Of a stretch of DNA of 12,851 nt, positions 6,655 to 12,851 are shown in pieces. A model generated the notes under the pieces. It worked only from the letters and a program-made list of their open reading frames with translations. It made no database searches and had not been told where the DNA came from. The position numbers and the translations under genes were made by a program. Source of the stretch: JBOHBN01 sp050698355 (lineage in GTDB: Bacteria > Actinomycetota > Actinomycetes > Streptosporangiales > WHST01); NCBI GenBank assembly GCA_050698355.1, contig JBOHBN010000048.1:1-12851 (forward strand). Direction: 5' to 3'. The stretch's first letter is position 1. Every line of letters begins with the position of its first letter.

Positions 6655-6710
6655 CGGTGATCATGAAGCTTCGTCGTAGCGGTAGCTACGAGCATGTTTC
6701 ATGATCACCG
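6655..6710. repeat. 55-nt structured hairpin repeat, copy 2, between convergent genes
   Basis: The outer stem pairs CGGTGATCATGAA (6655-6667) with TTCATGATCACCG (6698-6710), 13 bp perfect. It can be extended outward by TCCT/GGGA with one G-T pair. A symmetric 6/6-nt internal loop leads to an inner stem TCGTAGC/GCTACGA (6674-6680 and 6685-6691) closed by the tetraloop GGTA. The element begins 17 bp after the padR stop and ends 12 bp before the stop of the convergent CoA-transferase gene, so it is well placed as a bidirectional terminator. The outer arms and overall length are identical to those of copy 1 at 6-60. The inner stem differs in sequence but not in position. Confidence 0.8.
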
Positions 6711-6722
6711 GGGAAGGGGCGG

Positions 6723-8102
6723 TTAGCTTGCCCACTCCGGCTTGTCGCCGCCCCACGGGCGCGGGCCGTGCGACCAGCGGGGTGCCCGCCCGTCCAGGGT
6801 GCCGGGAGGCGTGATCATGCCGATCTCCCCCGCCGTCGTCTTGAAGGTGACCCTGAACTTCTCCGCTGCCGGCTCGCCCGCGGCGACGCCCTGCTTGCGC
6901 GGCATGCCGAGCAGCCACATCGCGGTACGCGCCAACGCCAGCCGCGCGTGCGGTGCCCGCCCCGTGCGCTGCCGTACGGCGAGACCGCGCAGCGCGGCCG
7001 CGGCGATCAGGTATCCGGTCCCGTGGTCGAGCGCCTGCGCCGGCAGCGTGCCGGGCGCGGGCCCGGTGCTGGTGGCCGCGGCGATGCCCGTCGCGGCCTG
7101 GACGAGGCTGTCGAAACCACGCCGGTACGCCCAGGGTCCCTGCTGGCCCCATGCGGAGAGCGTGACGGTGACCAGGTGCGGATGCCTGGCCTGCACGGCG
7201 TCGGCGTCCAGCCCGAACTCCGCGAGCGCTCCGGGCCGGTAGCCCTGGACCAGGACGTCCGCTTCGGTCAGCAGGCCCTCGAGGGTCTCCCTGCCCGCCT
7301 GCTCGTGCAGGCCGACCAGCGTGCTGCGCTTGCCCGGGCCGGTGTCGAGCGACTGCAGCGGCAGCTCAGGCAGGTTCGGGGAGTCGACCCGCAGCACGTC
7401 CGCTCCGAGGGCGGCGAGCATCCGTGTGCCGACCGGGCCGGCGATCACCCTGGTCATGTCCAGCACCCGGACCCCGTGCGCGGGCGGCTGCCCCGCGGCA
7501 ACGTCCGGCAAGCTCCGTACGGTCGCTCCCGTTGAACCATCGGCGTCGAAGTCGAGCAGCGGCAGCTTCGCCAGCGCCGACCCCTGGCTGCTCGCCCGCC
7601 ACGTCTCCTCCTCGCGTACGGCCGCGGCGCAGCCGCCGGCGTCCGCGAGCGTCGCTTCCAGCTCCACCGCGAGCCAACCGGCCACAGCGGCCGCGACCCT
7701 GTCGGGATCCGGCTCTGCCAACCCGAGTACGCGCAGCAGGGCCTGCTGGTGGTGCGGGTAGTTCGCATGCAGGCGGATCCAGCCGCCGACCGCCGGCAGG
7801 AACCTGGAAAGTGGCGCGAAGCCCGCACCGGCAGGCTCGGCGCCGTCCACGCGCAGCGAGCGCTCGCTGCGGAACGCGGCGGCCACGTGTTCGGCACCCA
7901 CGCGTACGCGGGGCCCGGCACGCCCGCGTACCTCGGCCAGTTCGGCGGCGGCCAGCAGCGCCGCGGTCACCGTCGCGTCCGCGAGCGCCCCGACCGGGAG
8001 TGGGGACGCGAGGTAGGCGGCATTCGCCTCCACGCTCGCCGACGCGAGCGCGCCCGCGTCGCCGCCGAGCGCATCCCAGCACTCCTTCAGCGGAGCCGTC
8101 AC
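6723..8102 (-). CDS. CaiB/BaiF (class III) CoA-transferase family protein, permuted domain order
   Basis: The 459-residue protein contains the core large-domain signatures of class III CoA transferases, but only from residue 210 on. These are GVRVLDMTRVIAGPVGTRML (210-229), LGADVLRVD (232-240), GKRSTLVGL (257-265), ADVLVQGYRPGAL (281-293), GPWAYRRGFDSLVQAATGI (322-340) and AQALDHGTGYL (355-365). Asp359 is the likely acyl-carrying catalytic residue. The first 200 residues instead resemble the family's small C-terminal domain (GWIRLHANYPHHQQ at 107-120, then LADAGGCAAAVR). The order is thus reversed relative to CaiB or formyl-CoA transferase. The substrate is unknown. The GTG at 8102 is a tentative start; the AGGGG just before it is too close to be ideal. 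The gene may be co-transcribed with the gene at 8183-8749, 80 bp upstream. Confidence 0.85.
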   Translation of the reverse strand: MTAPLKECWDALGGDAGALASASVEANAAYLASPLPVGALADATVTAALLAAAELAEVRGRAGPRVRVGAEHVAAAFRSERSLRVDGAEPAGAGFAPLSRFLPAVGGWIRLHANYPHHQQALLRVLGLAEPDPDRVAAAVAGWLAVELEATLADAGGCAAAVREEETWRASSQGSALAKLPLLDFDADGSTGATVRSLPDVAAGQPPAHGVRVLDMTRVIAGPVGTRMLAALGADVLRVDSPNLPELPLQSLDTGPGKRSTLVGLHEQAGRETLEGLLTEADVLVQGYRPGALAEFGLDADAVQARHPHLVTVTLSAWGQQGPWAYRRGFDSLVQAATGIAAATSTGPAPGTLPAQALDHGTGYLIAAAALRGLAVRQRTGRAPHARLALARTAMWLLGMPRKQGVAAGEPAAEKFRVTFKTTAGEIGMITPPGTLDGRAPRWSHGPRPWGGDKPEWAS

Positions 8103-8182
8103 CCCTGCAGCGTACGCAGATCCGCGCCTGGCATGGTCCGGTCGGCCCGACCCCAAATGCGCCGGTGATCGGGAGGGGCCAT

Positions 8183-8749
8183 CTAGCGGGACGCGCTGCC
8201 GGGCATGGCGACGGCGGCGAGCGCGGCCAGGGGTACGAGCCGCAGCCCGCGTACCGCCCGCGCCCTGCGCGGCTCGTCCGGGTCGTGCTCGGCGAGCTCG
8301 AGGAAGTCCGCGCCCACGCGGTCGACCGTCCCGGTGAAGCTCGTACCGTCGCGAACGACGACGCGCACCGTCACCCGGTCCCGGGCGACGCCGCGCAGGA
8401 CGGCACCGAGGTGGAACCGCGCGGCGACCGCGCCCTCGCTCCCGGGCGCTGCCGACCACGGCGCCAGGCCGGACACCGAGCACACGGCGTCCAGCGGCAC
8501 GACCAGCTGGCCGCGGGTGAGGCCGTCGAGCAGCACCCAGTCCGGCCCGGTGTCGACGATCTGGCAGGTCCAGTCGCCGAGCCCGCTCACCGCCACCGTC
8601 ACCGGTGCGCGCGCCGCCCGGAGCCGATCGACAAGGCGTAACCGCGCGACCTCCGCGCGCGTACGTTCGGCGATCTCCGCCTGGCGCTCGGCCGACTCCT
8701 CGGCCGCCATCTCCGCCTCGAGGTCGGCGAACAGCTGGTCCCACCGCAT
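8183..8749 (-). CDS. uncharacterised actinobacterial protein with duplicated beta-rich module
   Basis: I do not recognise a named function. The 188-residue product starts with a charged helical segment (MRWDQLFADLEAEMAAEES, continuing to about 48). Two similar beta-rich stretches follow. The first (about 50-95) reads VTVAVSGLGDWTCQIVDTG, then DWVLLD and LVVPLDAVCSV. The second (about 126-180) reads VTVRVVVRDGTSFTGTVDRV, then DFLELAEHD and RLVPLAALAAV. Their shared pattern suggests tandem small barrels, perhaps Sm- or SH3-like. There is no signal peptide or membrane segment, so it is probably cytoplasmic. The ATG at 8749 is preferred; the ATG at 8758 has GGAG only 2-3 nt upstream. The family appears widespread in actinomycetes but uncharacterised. 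The gene is divergent from the LysM gene across a 97-bp spacer. Confidence 0.75.
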   Translation of the reverse strand: MRWDQLFADLEAEMAAEESAERQAEIAERTRAEVARLRLVDRLRAARAPVTVAVSGLGDWTCQIVDTGPDWVLLDGLTRGQLVVPLDAVCSVSGLAPWSAAPGSEGAVAARFHLGAVLRGVARDRVTVRVVVRDGTSFTGTVDRVGADFLELAEHDPDEPRRARAVRGLRLVPLAALAAVAMPGSASR

Positions 8750-8779
8750 GCCCCGCATTCTCCGCCCACGACCAATCTC

Positions 8780-8808
8780 TTGACCAGTGCCTAACGTAGG
8801 TGTATGAA
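8780..8808 (+). promoter_or_regulatory. candidate promoter of the LysM/Rv3235-family genes
   Basis: TTGACC (8780-8785) and TATGAA (8803-8808) are separated by 17 bp, a good match to the principal (HrdB-type) promoter consensus. They are correctly oriented for the gene starting at 8847. The expected transcription start would be near 8815, inside the run of AAAC motifs that follows. The assignment rests only on motif match and position. Confidence 0.55.
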
Positions 8809-8811
8809 GGT

Positions 8812-8844
8812 AAACATATTTAAACGAAGGAAACGAGCGTAAAC
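8812..8844 (+). promoter_or_regulatory. four phased AAAC direct repeats between promoter and start codon
   Basis: AAAC occurs at 8812, 8822, 8831 and 8841, that is at 10-, 9- and 10-bp steps, about one helical turn each. Three of the four are preceded by T (TAAAC). The run starts just downstream of the -10 box and ends three bases before the ATG at 8847, so a protein bound here would cover the transcription start and leader. Direct repeats at this spacing suit cooperative binding by a small MerR/BldC- or excisionase-type protein, but no binder is known. A GAAGGA purine run (8826-8831) is 15 nt from the ATG, a long distance for a ribosome-binding site. Confidence 0.45.
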
Positions 8845-8846
8845 GC

Positions 8847-9515
8847 ATGCCTTCAGCACCGTGGTACCGGCCGGTACGCAGCGCGGCACTCTTGCTGGCC
8901 CTCGTCGCCGGCCTCGGTTGGGCGAGCGGACCGCTCGCCAGGCAGCTGCTCGGCGGCGCTGCCCTCGACTTTGAGGCGGCGCTGGCCGCGAGCGCCGCGG
9001 GCATCGCCTGGGCCGCCGTCCTCTGGTTCTGCGGGTGCCTTGTGCTCGCGTTGCTCGGCCGGTTGCCCGGCGCCGCGGGACGCGCGGCCCGGCACACCGC
9101 CGCCGCGGTGACGCCTGCGCTCATGCGGCGGTTGCTGGAAGCGGCGCTCGGGGCGAGCATCGCCGTGGCAGCGACCGGACAGGTGGCGTACGCCGCGGCG
9201 GGCACACCGGGCGGAACGAGCGAACTTCCCAGGGTGGACCGTCCGGATCGCCCGGCAGCCCACCAGCCATCCGCACCGGACCCCGACCGTCCCGGCGGCG
9301 ACCGCGAGCACCGCAAATCGCGCGCGAGCACCGTGCGGGTGCGCAGGGGCGACACGCTGTGGGCGATCGCGGCGGCGCACCTGCCGGGCACCCCCGACGA
9401 CGCGGCGATCGCCGCGAACTGGCCCCGGTGGTACGCGGCCAACCGGCACGTCATCGGGTCCGACCCGAACCTCATCCTGCCTGGCCAGCGGCTCCGTCCG
9501 CCGAAGCCGGGCTGA
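8847..9515 (+). CDS. LysM-domain membrane protein
   Basis: The 222-residue protein begins with hydrophobic segments at about 11-27 and 43-71 and a weaker one at 94-118, which should anchor it in the membrane. A Pro/Asp/Arg-rich linker (about 119-160) follows. A C-terminal LysM domain (162-218) reads TVRVRRGDTLWAIAAAHLPG, then WYAANRHVIGSDPNLILPGQ. LysM binds N-acetylglucosamine-containing glycans such as peptidoglycan, so the domain probably faces the cell wall. It has no catalytic domain, so a structural or scaffolding wall role is more likely than hydrolysis. The gene is followed 55 bp later by the Rv3235-family gene on the same strand, and both probably share the promoter near 8780-8808. 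Domain assignment is sure; the role is inferred. Confidence 0.88.
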   Translation: MPSAPWYRPVRSAALLLALVAGLGWASGPLARQLLGGAALDFEAALAASAAGIAWAAVLWFCGCLVLALLGRLPGAAGRAARHTAAAVTPALMRRLLEAALGASIAVAATGQVAYAAAGTPGGTSELPRVDRPDRPAAHQPSAPDPDRPGGDREHRKSRASTVRVRRGDTLWAIAAAHLPGTPDDAAIAANWPRWYAANRHVIGSDPNLILPGQRLRPPKPG

Positions 9516-9570
9516 CCCGCCTGCCTGGCCAGCCGAACACCCCAGCGTCCCGCCGCACCGAGGAGACCAG

Positions 9571-10179
9571 ATGCCCGCGACCGCCAGCCTTCATCGCGTC
9601 CCCATCCCCCGCAGCGAGCCGCCGTACGACGACGAGCTCGACCAGGCACCAGCTCCGCCTGCGGGCCGCACGAGCGTGCCCTGGGTGCAGGGAGCGCTGG
9701 CGATCGCCGTACCGCTCGACACCCCCGAGGCGTGGCCCCGTCCCGCCCGCGCACCGTTGCACGTCGTCGAAAGCGTGGACGACGACGCGCGCACGCCGCG
9801 GGCCGAGCCGGAGGACGACGCCGAGCCCGAGCCGTGCGGGCAGGTGCCGCCGATCCACCGGCCGTGGCTCGGCCGGCTCGCCCAGGCGCTCGTCGAGGTG
9901 CTGAGCGGCGAGCGCGCCCCGCGCCAGCTCCTCGCGTGGACGTCGGACGAGGTATATGCGGCGATCACCGCACGGGCCGCCGCGCTCGCCGGCGATCGGT
10001 CGGGCAGCCTGACCCGCCGCCCGCCTCTGCAGCTGCGCACTGTGCACGTCTCCCAGCCCGCCACCGGCGTGGCCGAGGTGTGCGCGCTCGTGCACCGCGG
10101 CGGGCGCGCCCGGGCACTGGCGTTGCGCGTGGAGGCGTGGCGTGGCCGTTGGCGGTGCACGGCCTTCGAACTCGCCTGA
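9571..10179 (+). CDS. Rv3235 family protein (DUF6459-type)
   Basis: This is an uncharacterised actinobacterial family named after M. tuberculosis Rv3235. The first 95 or so of 202 residues are Pro/Glu/Asp-rich and probably disordered. The conserved part is the C-terminal half: WLGRLAQALVEVLSGERAPRQLLAWTSDEVYAAI (about 99-131), then LRTVHVSQPATGVAEVCALV and the closing strand block RARALALRVEAWRGRWRCTAFEL. No signal peptide, membrane segment or catalytic motif is seen. Its recurrent place next to secA in actinomycetes is the main clue to function. GAGGAG lies 5 nt before the ATG. The gene is convergent with secA across a 108-bp spacer. Confidence 0.82.
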   Translation: MPATASLHRVPIPRSEPPYDDELDQAPAPPAGRTSVPWVQGALAIAVPLDTPEAWPRPARAPLHVVESVDDDARTPRAEPEDDAEPEPCGQVPPIHRPWLGRLAQALVEVLSGERAPRQLLAWTSDEVYAAITARAAALAGDRSGSLTRRPPLQLRTVHVSQPATGVAEVCALVHRGGRARALALRVEAWRGRWRCTAFELA

Positions 10180-10198
10180 ACTGGGCAGCCCAGACTCC

Positions 10199-10228
10199 GG
10201 TCGGTTACGGCGCGGTAGTTGACCAAGC
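10199..10228. repeat. second hairpin family, copy 2, between convergent genes
   Basis: GGTCGGTTAC (10199-10208) and GTAGTTGACC (10215-10224) form a stem that needs three G-U pairs, so it is stable mainly as RNA. Alignment with 108-137 gives about 24 identities in 30 bases, and all the differences leave the stem able to form apart from one central pair. It lies 19 bp past the Rv3235-family stop and 60 bp from the secA stop. A further short hairpin, CCCGG-GCG-CCGGG (10274-10286), sits right beside the secA stop. Either may act in transcription termination. Confidence 0.55.
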
Positions 10229-10287
10229 TCGCGGGAGGCCGCGCGGAAACCGACCGAGGTTCAGGCGATCCGACCCGGGCGCCGGGA

Positions 10288-12783
10288 TCAGTTCACGCTG
10301 GCGGGGTTGCGCGGGTCGCCGTGACAGCGCTTGTACTTGCGGCCGGACCCGCACGGGCACGGGGCGTTACGCGATGTGCCGGCGAACTCGCCCTCCCCAG
10401 CGGCGCCCTCCGCGTGGACGACCTCACCGTCCTCGCCCGCCTCGCCGTCGAGCGTCGGCGCGGTGTACGACAGCCGCGACGGCCGCTTGACCCGCTCCAG
10501 GCCCTTCGCCTGCACCGCCGACCCGTTGCCGTTGCCGTTGCCGTTCGACGACGCGGCCACGGCACCCACCGGTTCGGGCTGGTCGGCGTCCTCCGCCTCC
10601 GTCGCGCTGCTCGCTGCGGCGACCGGCTGGGCGGGCGTCTCGATCTCGATGTTGAACACATAGCCGACGACATCCTCCTTGATGCCGTCCATCATCGAGT
10701 TGAACAGGTCGTAACCCTCCCGCTGGTACTCGATCAGCGGGTCGCGCTGGGCCATCGCGCGCAGGCCGATGCCCTCCTTGAGGTAGTCCATCTCGTAAAG
10801 GTGCTCGCGCCACCTGCGGTCGAGCACCTCGAGCACGACCAAGCGCTCCAGCTCGCGCAGCTGCTCGGCGCCCAGCTCCTCCTCGCGCCGGTCGTACGCC
10901 TCGCGCGCGTCGTCCTTGATGCGCTCGGCGATCAGCTCGGCGGTGAGCCCGGGCCGCCCACCGGCCTCCTCGTCGAGGTCGTCCAACGAGAGACCAACGG
11001 GGTAGAGGGTGCCCAGCGCCGACCAGAGCTGGTCGAGGTCCCACTCCTCGGCGAAACCCTCAAGGGTCGCGCCGCGTACGTACCCGTCGATGACGTCGTC
11101 GATCATGCCGCGGATCTGCTCGGAAAGGTCCGCACCCTCGAGCACGCGGCGGCGCTCGGCGTAGACGACCTCGCGCTGGCGGTTCATGACCTCGTCGTAC
11201 TTGAGCACGTTCTTGCGGATGTCGAAGTTCTGCTGCTCCACCTGGTTCTGCGCGGAGCGGATCGACCGGCTGACCCACTTCGACTCGATCGGGACGTCGT
11301 CGGGGATGGCGAGCCCGCTCATCACTCGCTCGACCATGGCCGCGTTGAAGCGACGCATCAGGTCGTCCTCGAGGGAGAGGTAGAAGCGGGACTCGCCGGG
11401 GTCGCCCTGACGGCCGGAACGGCCGCGCAGCTGGTTATCGATACGCCGGGACTCGTGCCGCTCGGTGCCGACCACGTAGAGCCCGCCGGCCTCGACGACC
11501 TCCTCGTGCTCCTCCTTGACCTTTTCCTTCCACGAGTCGACGACCTGGGGCCATGCCTCCTCGTACTCCTCCGGCTGCTCCAGCTGGGAAAGACCCCGCT
11601 TGTGCAGCTCGAGGTCGGCCTCGAACTCAGGGTTGCCGCCGAGCACGATGTCGGTGCCGCGACCGGCCATGTTCGTGGCGACGGTTACCTGGCCCTTACG
11701 GCCCGCCTTCGCCACGATCGTGGCTTCCTTCTCGTGGTACTTGGCGTTGAGCACCTCGTGCGGGATGCCGCGTCGGCGCAGCAGCGTGGCGAGGTACTCC
11801 GACTTCTCGACACTCGTCGTGCCGACGAGCACGGGCTGGCCCTGCTCGTGGCGCTCGGCGATGTCGTCCGCGACCGCTTCGAACTTGGCGTCCTGCTTCT
11901 TGTACACGACGTCGGACTCGTCGCCGCGGATCATCGGCTCGTTCGTCAGGATCGGCACGACGCCGAGCTTGTAGGTCTTGAAGAACTCGTTCGCCTCGGT
12001 CATGGCCGTGCCGGTCATGCCGGACAGCTTGTCGTACTGGCGGAAGTAGTTCTGCAGCGTGATCTGCGCCAGCGTCTGGTTCTCCTGCTGGATCTCGACG
12101 CCTTCCTTGGCCTCGATCGCCTGGTGCAGACCTTCGTTGTAGCGGCGGCCGTACAGGATGCGGCCGGTGAACTCGTCGACGATGAAGACCTCGCCGTTCG
12201 ACACGACGTAGTCCTTGTCGCGCTTGTACAGCTCCTTCGCGCGGATCGCGTTGTTCAAGAAGCTCACCAGCGCGGAATTGCCCGGCTCGTAGAGGTTGTC
12301 GATGCCGAGGTGGTCCTCGACCTTCTCGACCCCGGGCTCGAGGACGCCGACGGTCTGCTTCTTCTCGTCGATCTCGTAGTCGTAGTTGTCGCGCTCGCGC
12401 CACTCCTCGTCGTCCGTCGGCTTGACCAGCCGGTCGGGCAGGCGGCGCATGCGTGGGACCACCTTGGCGAACTCCTGGTACCACTTGGTCGGCATGTCCG
12501 CGGCCCCGCTGATGATCAGCGGCGTGCGCGCCTCGTCGATGAGGATGGAGTCGACCTCGTCCACGATTGCGAAGCTGTGGCCGCGCTGCACACACTCGTC
12601 CAACTGCGAGGCCATGTTGTCGCGCAGGTAGTCGAACCCGAACTCGCTGTTGGTGCCGTACGTGATGTCGGCGAGGTACGCCTCCCGCCGGGCGGCGGGC
12701 GCCATCTCCGCGACGACGACCCCGATCTCAAGGCCGAGGAACTGGTGCACGCGCCCCATCCACTCGGCGTCGCGCTTGGCGAG
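10288..12783 (-). CDS. secA: preprotein translocase ATPase SecA (5' end missing)
   Basis: SecA is the ATPase motor that pushes preproteins through the SecYEG channel. The 831 SecA-like residues begin at LAKRDAEWMGRVHQFLG. They include DITYGTNSEFGFDYLRDNMA, the Walker B block DEVDSILIDEARTPLIISG, the second helicase half with TNMAGRGTDIVLGG and QLRGRSGRQGDPGESRFYL, the helical scaffold, a variable Glu/Ala/Asn-Gly linker, and a C-terminal SEC-C zinc motif CPCGSGRKYKRCH (codons within 10321-10359). The N-terminal 120-130 residues, including the Walker A motif, are absent. Upstream of codon L (12781-12783) the frame stays open to the edge, with a GTG at 12846. However, the 21 residues encoded there do not match SecA, because that DNA is another part of secA in the opposite orientation. 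The gene is certain; the intact 5' end is not in this window. Confidence 0.96.
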   Translation of the reverse strand, partial: LAKRDAEWMGRVHQFLGLEIGVVVAEMAPAARREAYLADITYGTNSEFGFDYLRDNMASQLDECVQRGHSFAIVDEVDSILIDEARTPLIISGAADMPTKWYQEFAKVVPRMRRLPDRLVKPTDDEEWRERDNYDYEIDEKKQTVGVLEPGVEKVEDHLGIDNLYEPGNSALVSFLNNAIRAKELYKRDKDYVVSNGEVFIVDEFTGRILYGRRYNEGLHQAIEAKEGVEIQQENQTLAQITLQNYFRQYDKLSGMTGTAMTEANEFFKTYKLGVVPILTNEPMIRGDESDVVYKKQDAKFEAVADDIAERHEQGQPVLVGTTSVEKSEYLATLLRRRGIPHEVLNAKYHEKEATIVAKAGRKGQVTVATNMAGRGTDIVLGGNPEFEADLELHKRGLSQLEQPEEYEEAWPQVVDSWKEKVKEEHEEVVEAGGLYVVGTERHESRRIDNQLRGRSGRQGDPGESRFYLSLEDDLMRRFNAAMVERVMSGLAIPDDVPIESKWVSRSIRSAQNQVEQQNFDIRKNVLKYDEVMNRQREVVYAERRRVLEGADLSEQIRGMIDDVIDGYVRGATLEGFAEEWDLDQLWSALGTLYPVGLSLDDLDEEAGGRPGLTAELIAERIKDDAREAYDRREEELGAEQLRELERLVVLEVLDRRWREHLYEMDYLKEGIGLRAMAQRDPLIEYQREGYDLFNSMMDGIKEDVVGYVFNIEIETPAQPVAAASSATEAEDADQPEPVGAVAASSNGNGNGNGSAVQAKGLERVKRPSRLSYTAPTLDGEAGEDGEVVHAEGAAGEGEFAGTSRNAPCPCGSGRKYKRCHGDPRNPASVN

Positions 12784-12851
12784 GTTGCGCACGACCTCGG
12801 CCAGCGGCACTTCGACGTGCAGATCATGGGCGGCGCGGCTCTCCACCTGGG
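12784..12851 (+). pseudogene. secA: inverted fragment of secA N-terminal region at the window edge
   Basis: On the plus strand, codons from about 12784 (possibly from GAG 12781) to the end read VAHDLGQRHF and then DVQIMGGAALHLG. This matches the SecA segment that normally lies about 40 residues before the LAKRD motif, just ahead of the NIAEMKTGEGKT Walker A region. It therefore belongs upstream on the minus strand, yet runs on the plus strand, head to head with the rest of the gene. It has no start codon of its own and continues past the window. The junction is at 12781-12785. A fold-back assembly or amplification chimera is more likely than a real inversion, because secA is essential. Confidence 0.85.

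Noticed and set aside
6811..6819. A third GTGATCATG resembling the arm of the 55-nt repeat.
   Set aside because: It is inside the CoA-transferase coding sequence, matches only 9 bases, and has no opposing arm at the right distance.
8183..9754. A minus-strand frame extending the 188-residue protein to 523 residues.
   Set aside because: The extension crosses the promoter region and is antisense to the LysM gene; the recognisable protein starts at ATG 8749.
12784..12846. An intein or intron boundary in secA, or a plain frameshift, to explain the non-SecA residues before LAKRD.
   Set aside because: The residue after the junction is Leu, not Cys/Ser/Thr, and there is no His-Asn end as in inteins. 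No alternative minus-strand frame restores VTVNDY. The plus strand gives a direct SecA match, so inversion explains the data better.

Overview
The window is GC-rich DNA with frequent GTG starts and tightly packed genes. It carries a SecA with a C-terminal SEC-C zinc motif, a long ribosomal L25 (CTC type) with an acidic tail, an Rv3235-type protein next to secA, and uncharacterised actinobacterial families. Together these indicate a chromosomal region of an actinomycete (Actinomycetota). I cannot place it to genus from sequence alone. I saw no tRNA, rRNA, CRISPR array or phage gene.

Layout. Positions 1-277 are non-coding and hold two strong hairpin-forming repeats. From 278 to 5701 six genes run on the minus strand. 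In transcription order they are rplY (L25), pth, cysQ, cysD, cysN and a divergent WecB/TagA/CpsF-type glycosyltransferase gene. They overlap or lie close together and look like one operon. The exception is a 120-bp MITE-like element (15-bp perfect terminal inverted repeats, TAA target duplication) inserted between cysQ and cysD. CysD and CysN make adenylyl sulfate (APS), and CysQ removes the 3'-phosphate from PAP/PAPS. No cysC, cysH or sulfotransferase is visible. rplY and padR are divergent across 5702-5914, which contains overlapping GATATATC/TATC-N2-GATA inverted repeats. The PadR-family regulator (plus strand) and a CaiB/BaiF CoA-transferase gene (minus strand) converge on a 55-nt structured repeat. 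The CoA transferase has its two halves in permuted order. Upstream of it is an uncharacterised protein gene with a duplicated beta-rich module. A LysM membrane protein gene and an Rv3235-family gene run on the plus strand from a recognisable promoter followed by four phased AAAC motifs. They converge on secA (minus strand), which fills the right end.

The most notable points are these. (1) The 55-nt hairpin repeat occurs twice with identical arms and a covarying inner stem. (2) A second hairpin family also occurs twice, again in 3' intergenic DNA. (3) The MITE interrupts the cys operon. (4) At the extreme right edge, secA stops matching SecA at the LAKRD motif, and the next 68 bases encode an earlier part of SecA on the opposite strand. 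That is a fold-back inversion junction, and an assembly or amplification chimera is the likeliest cause.
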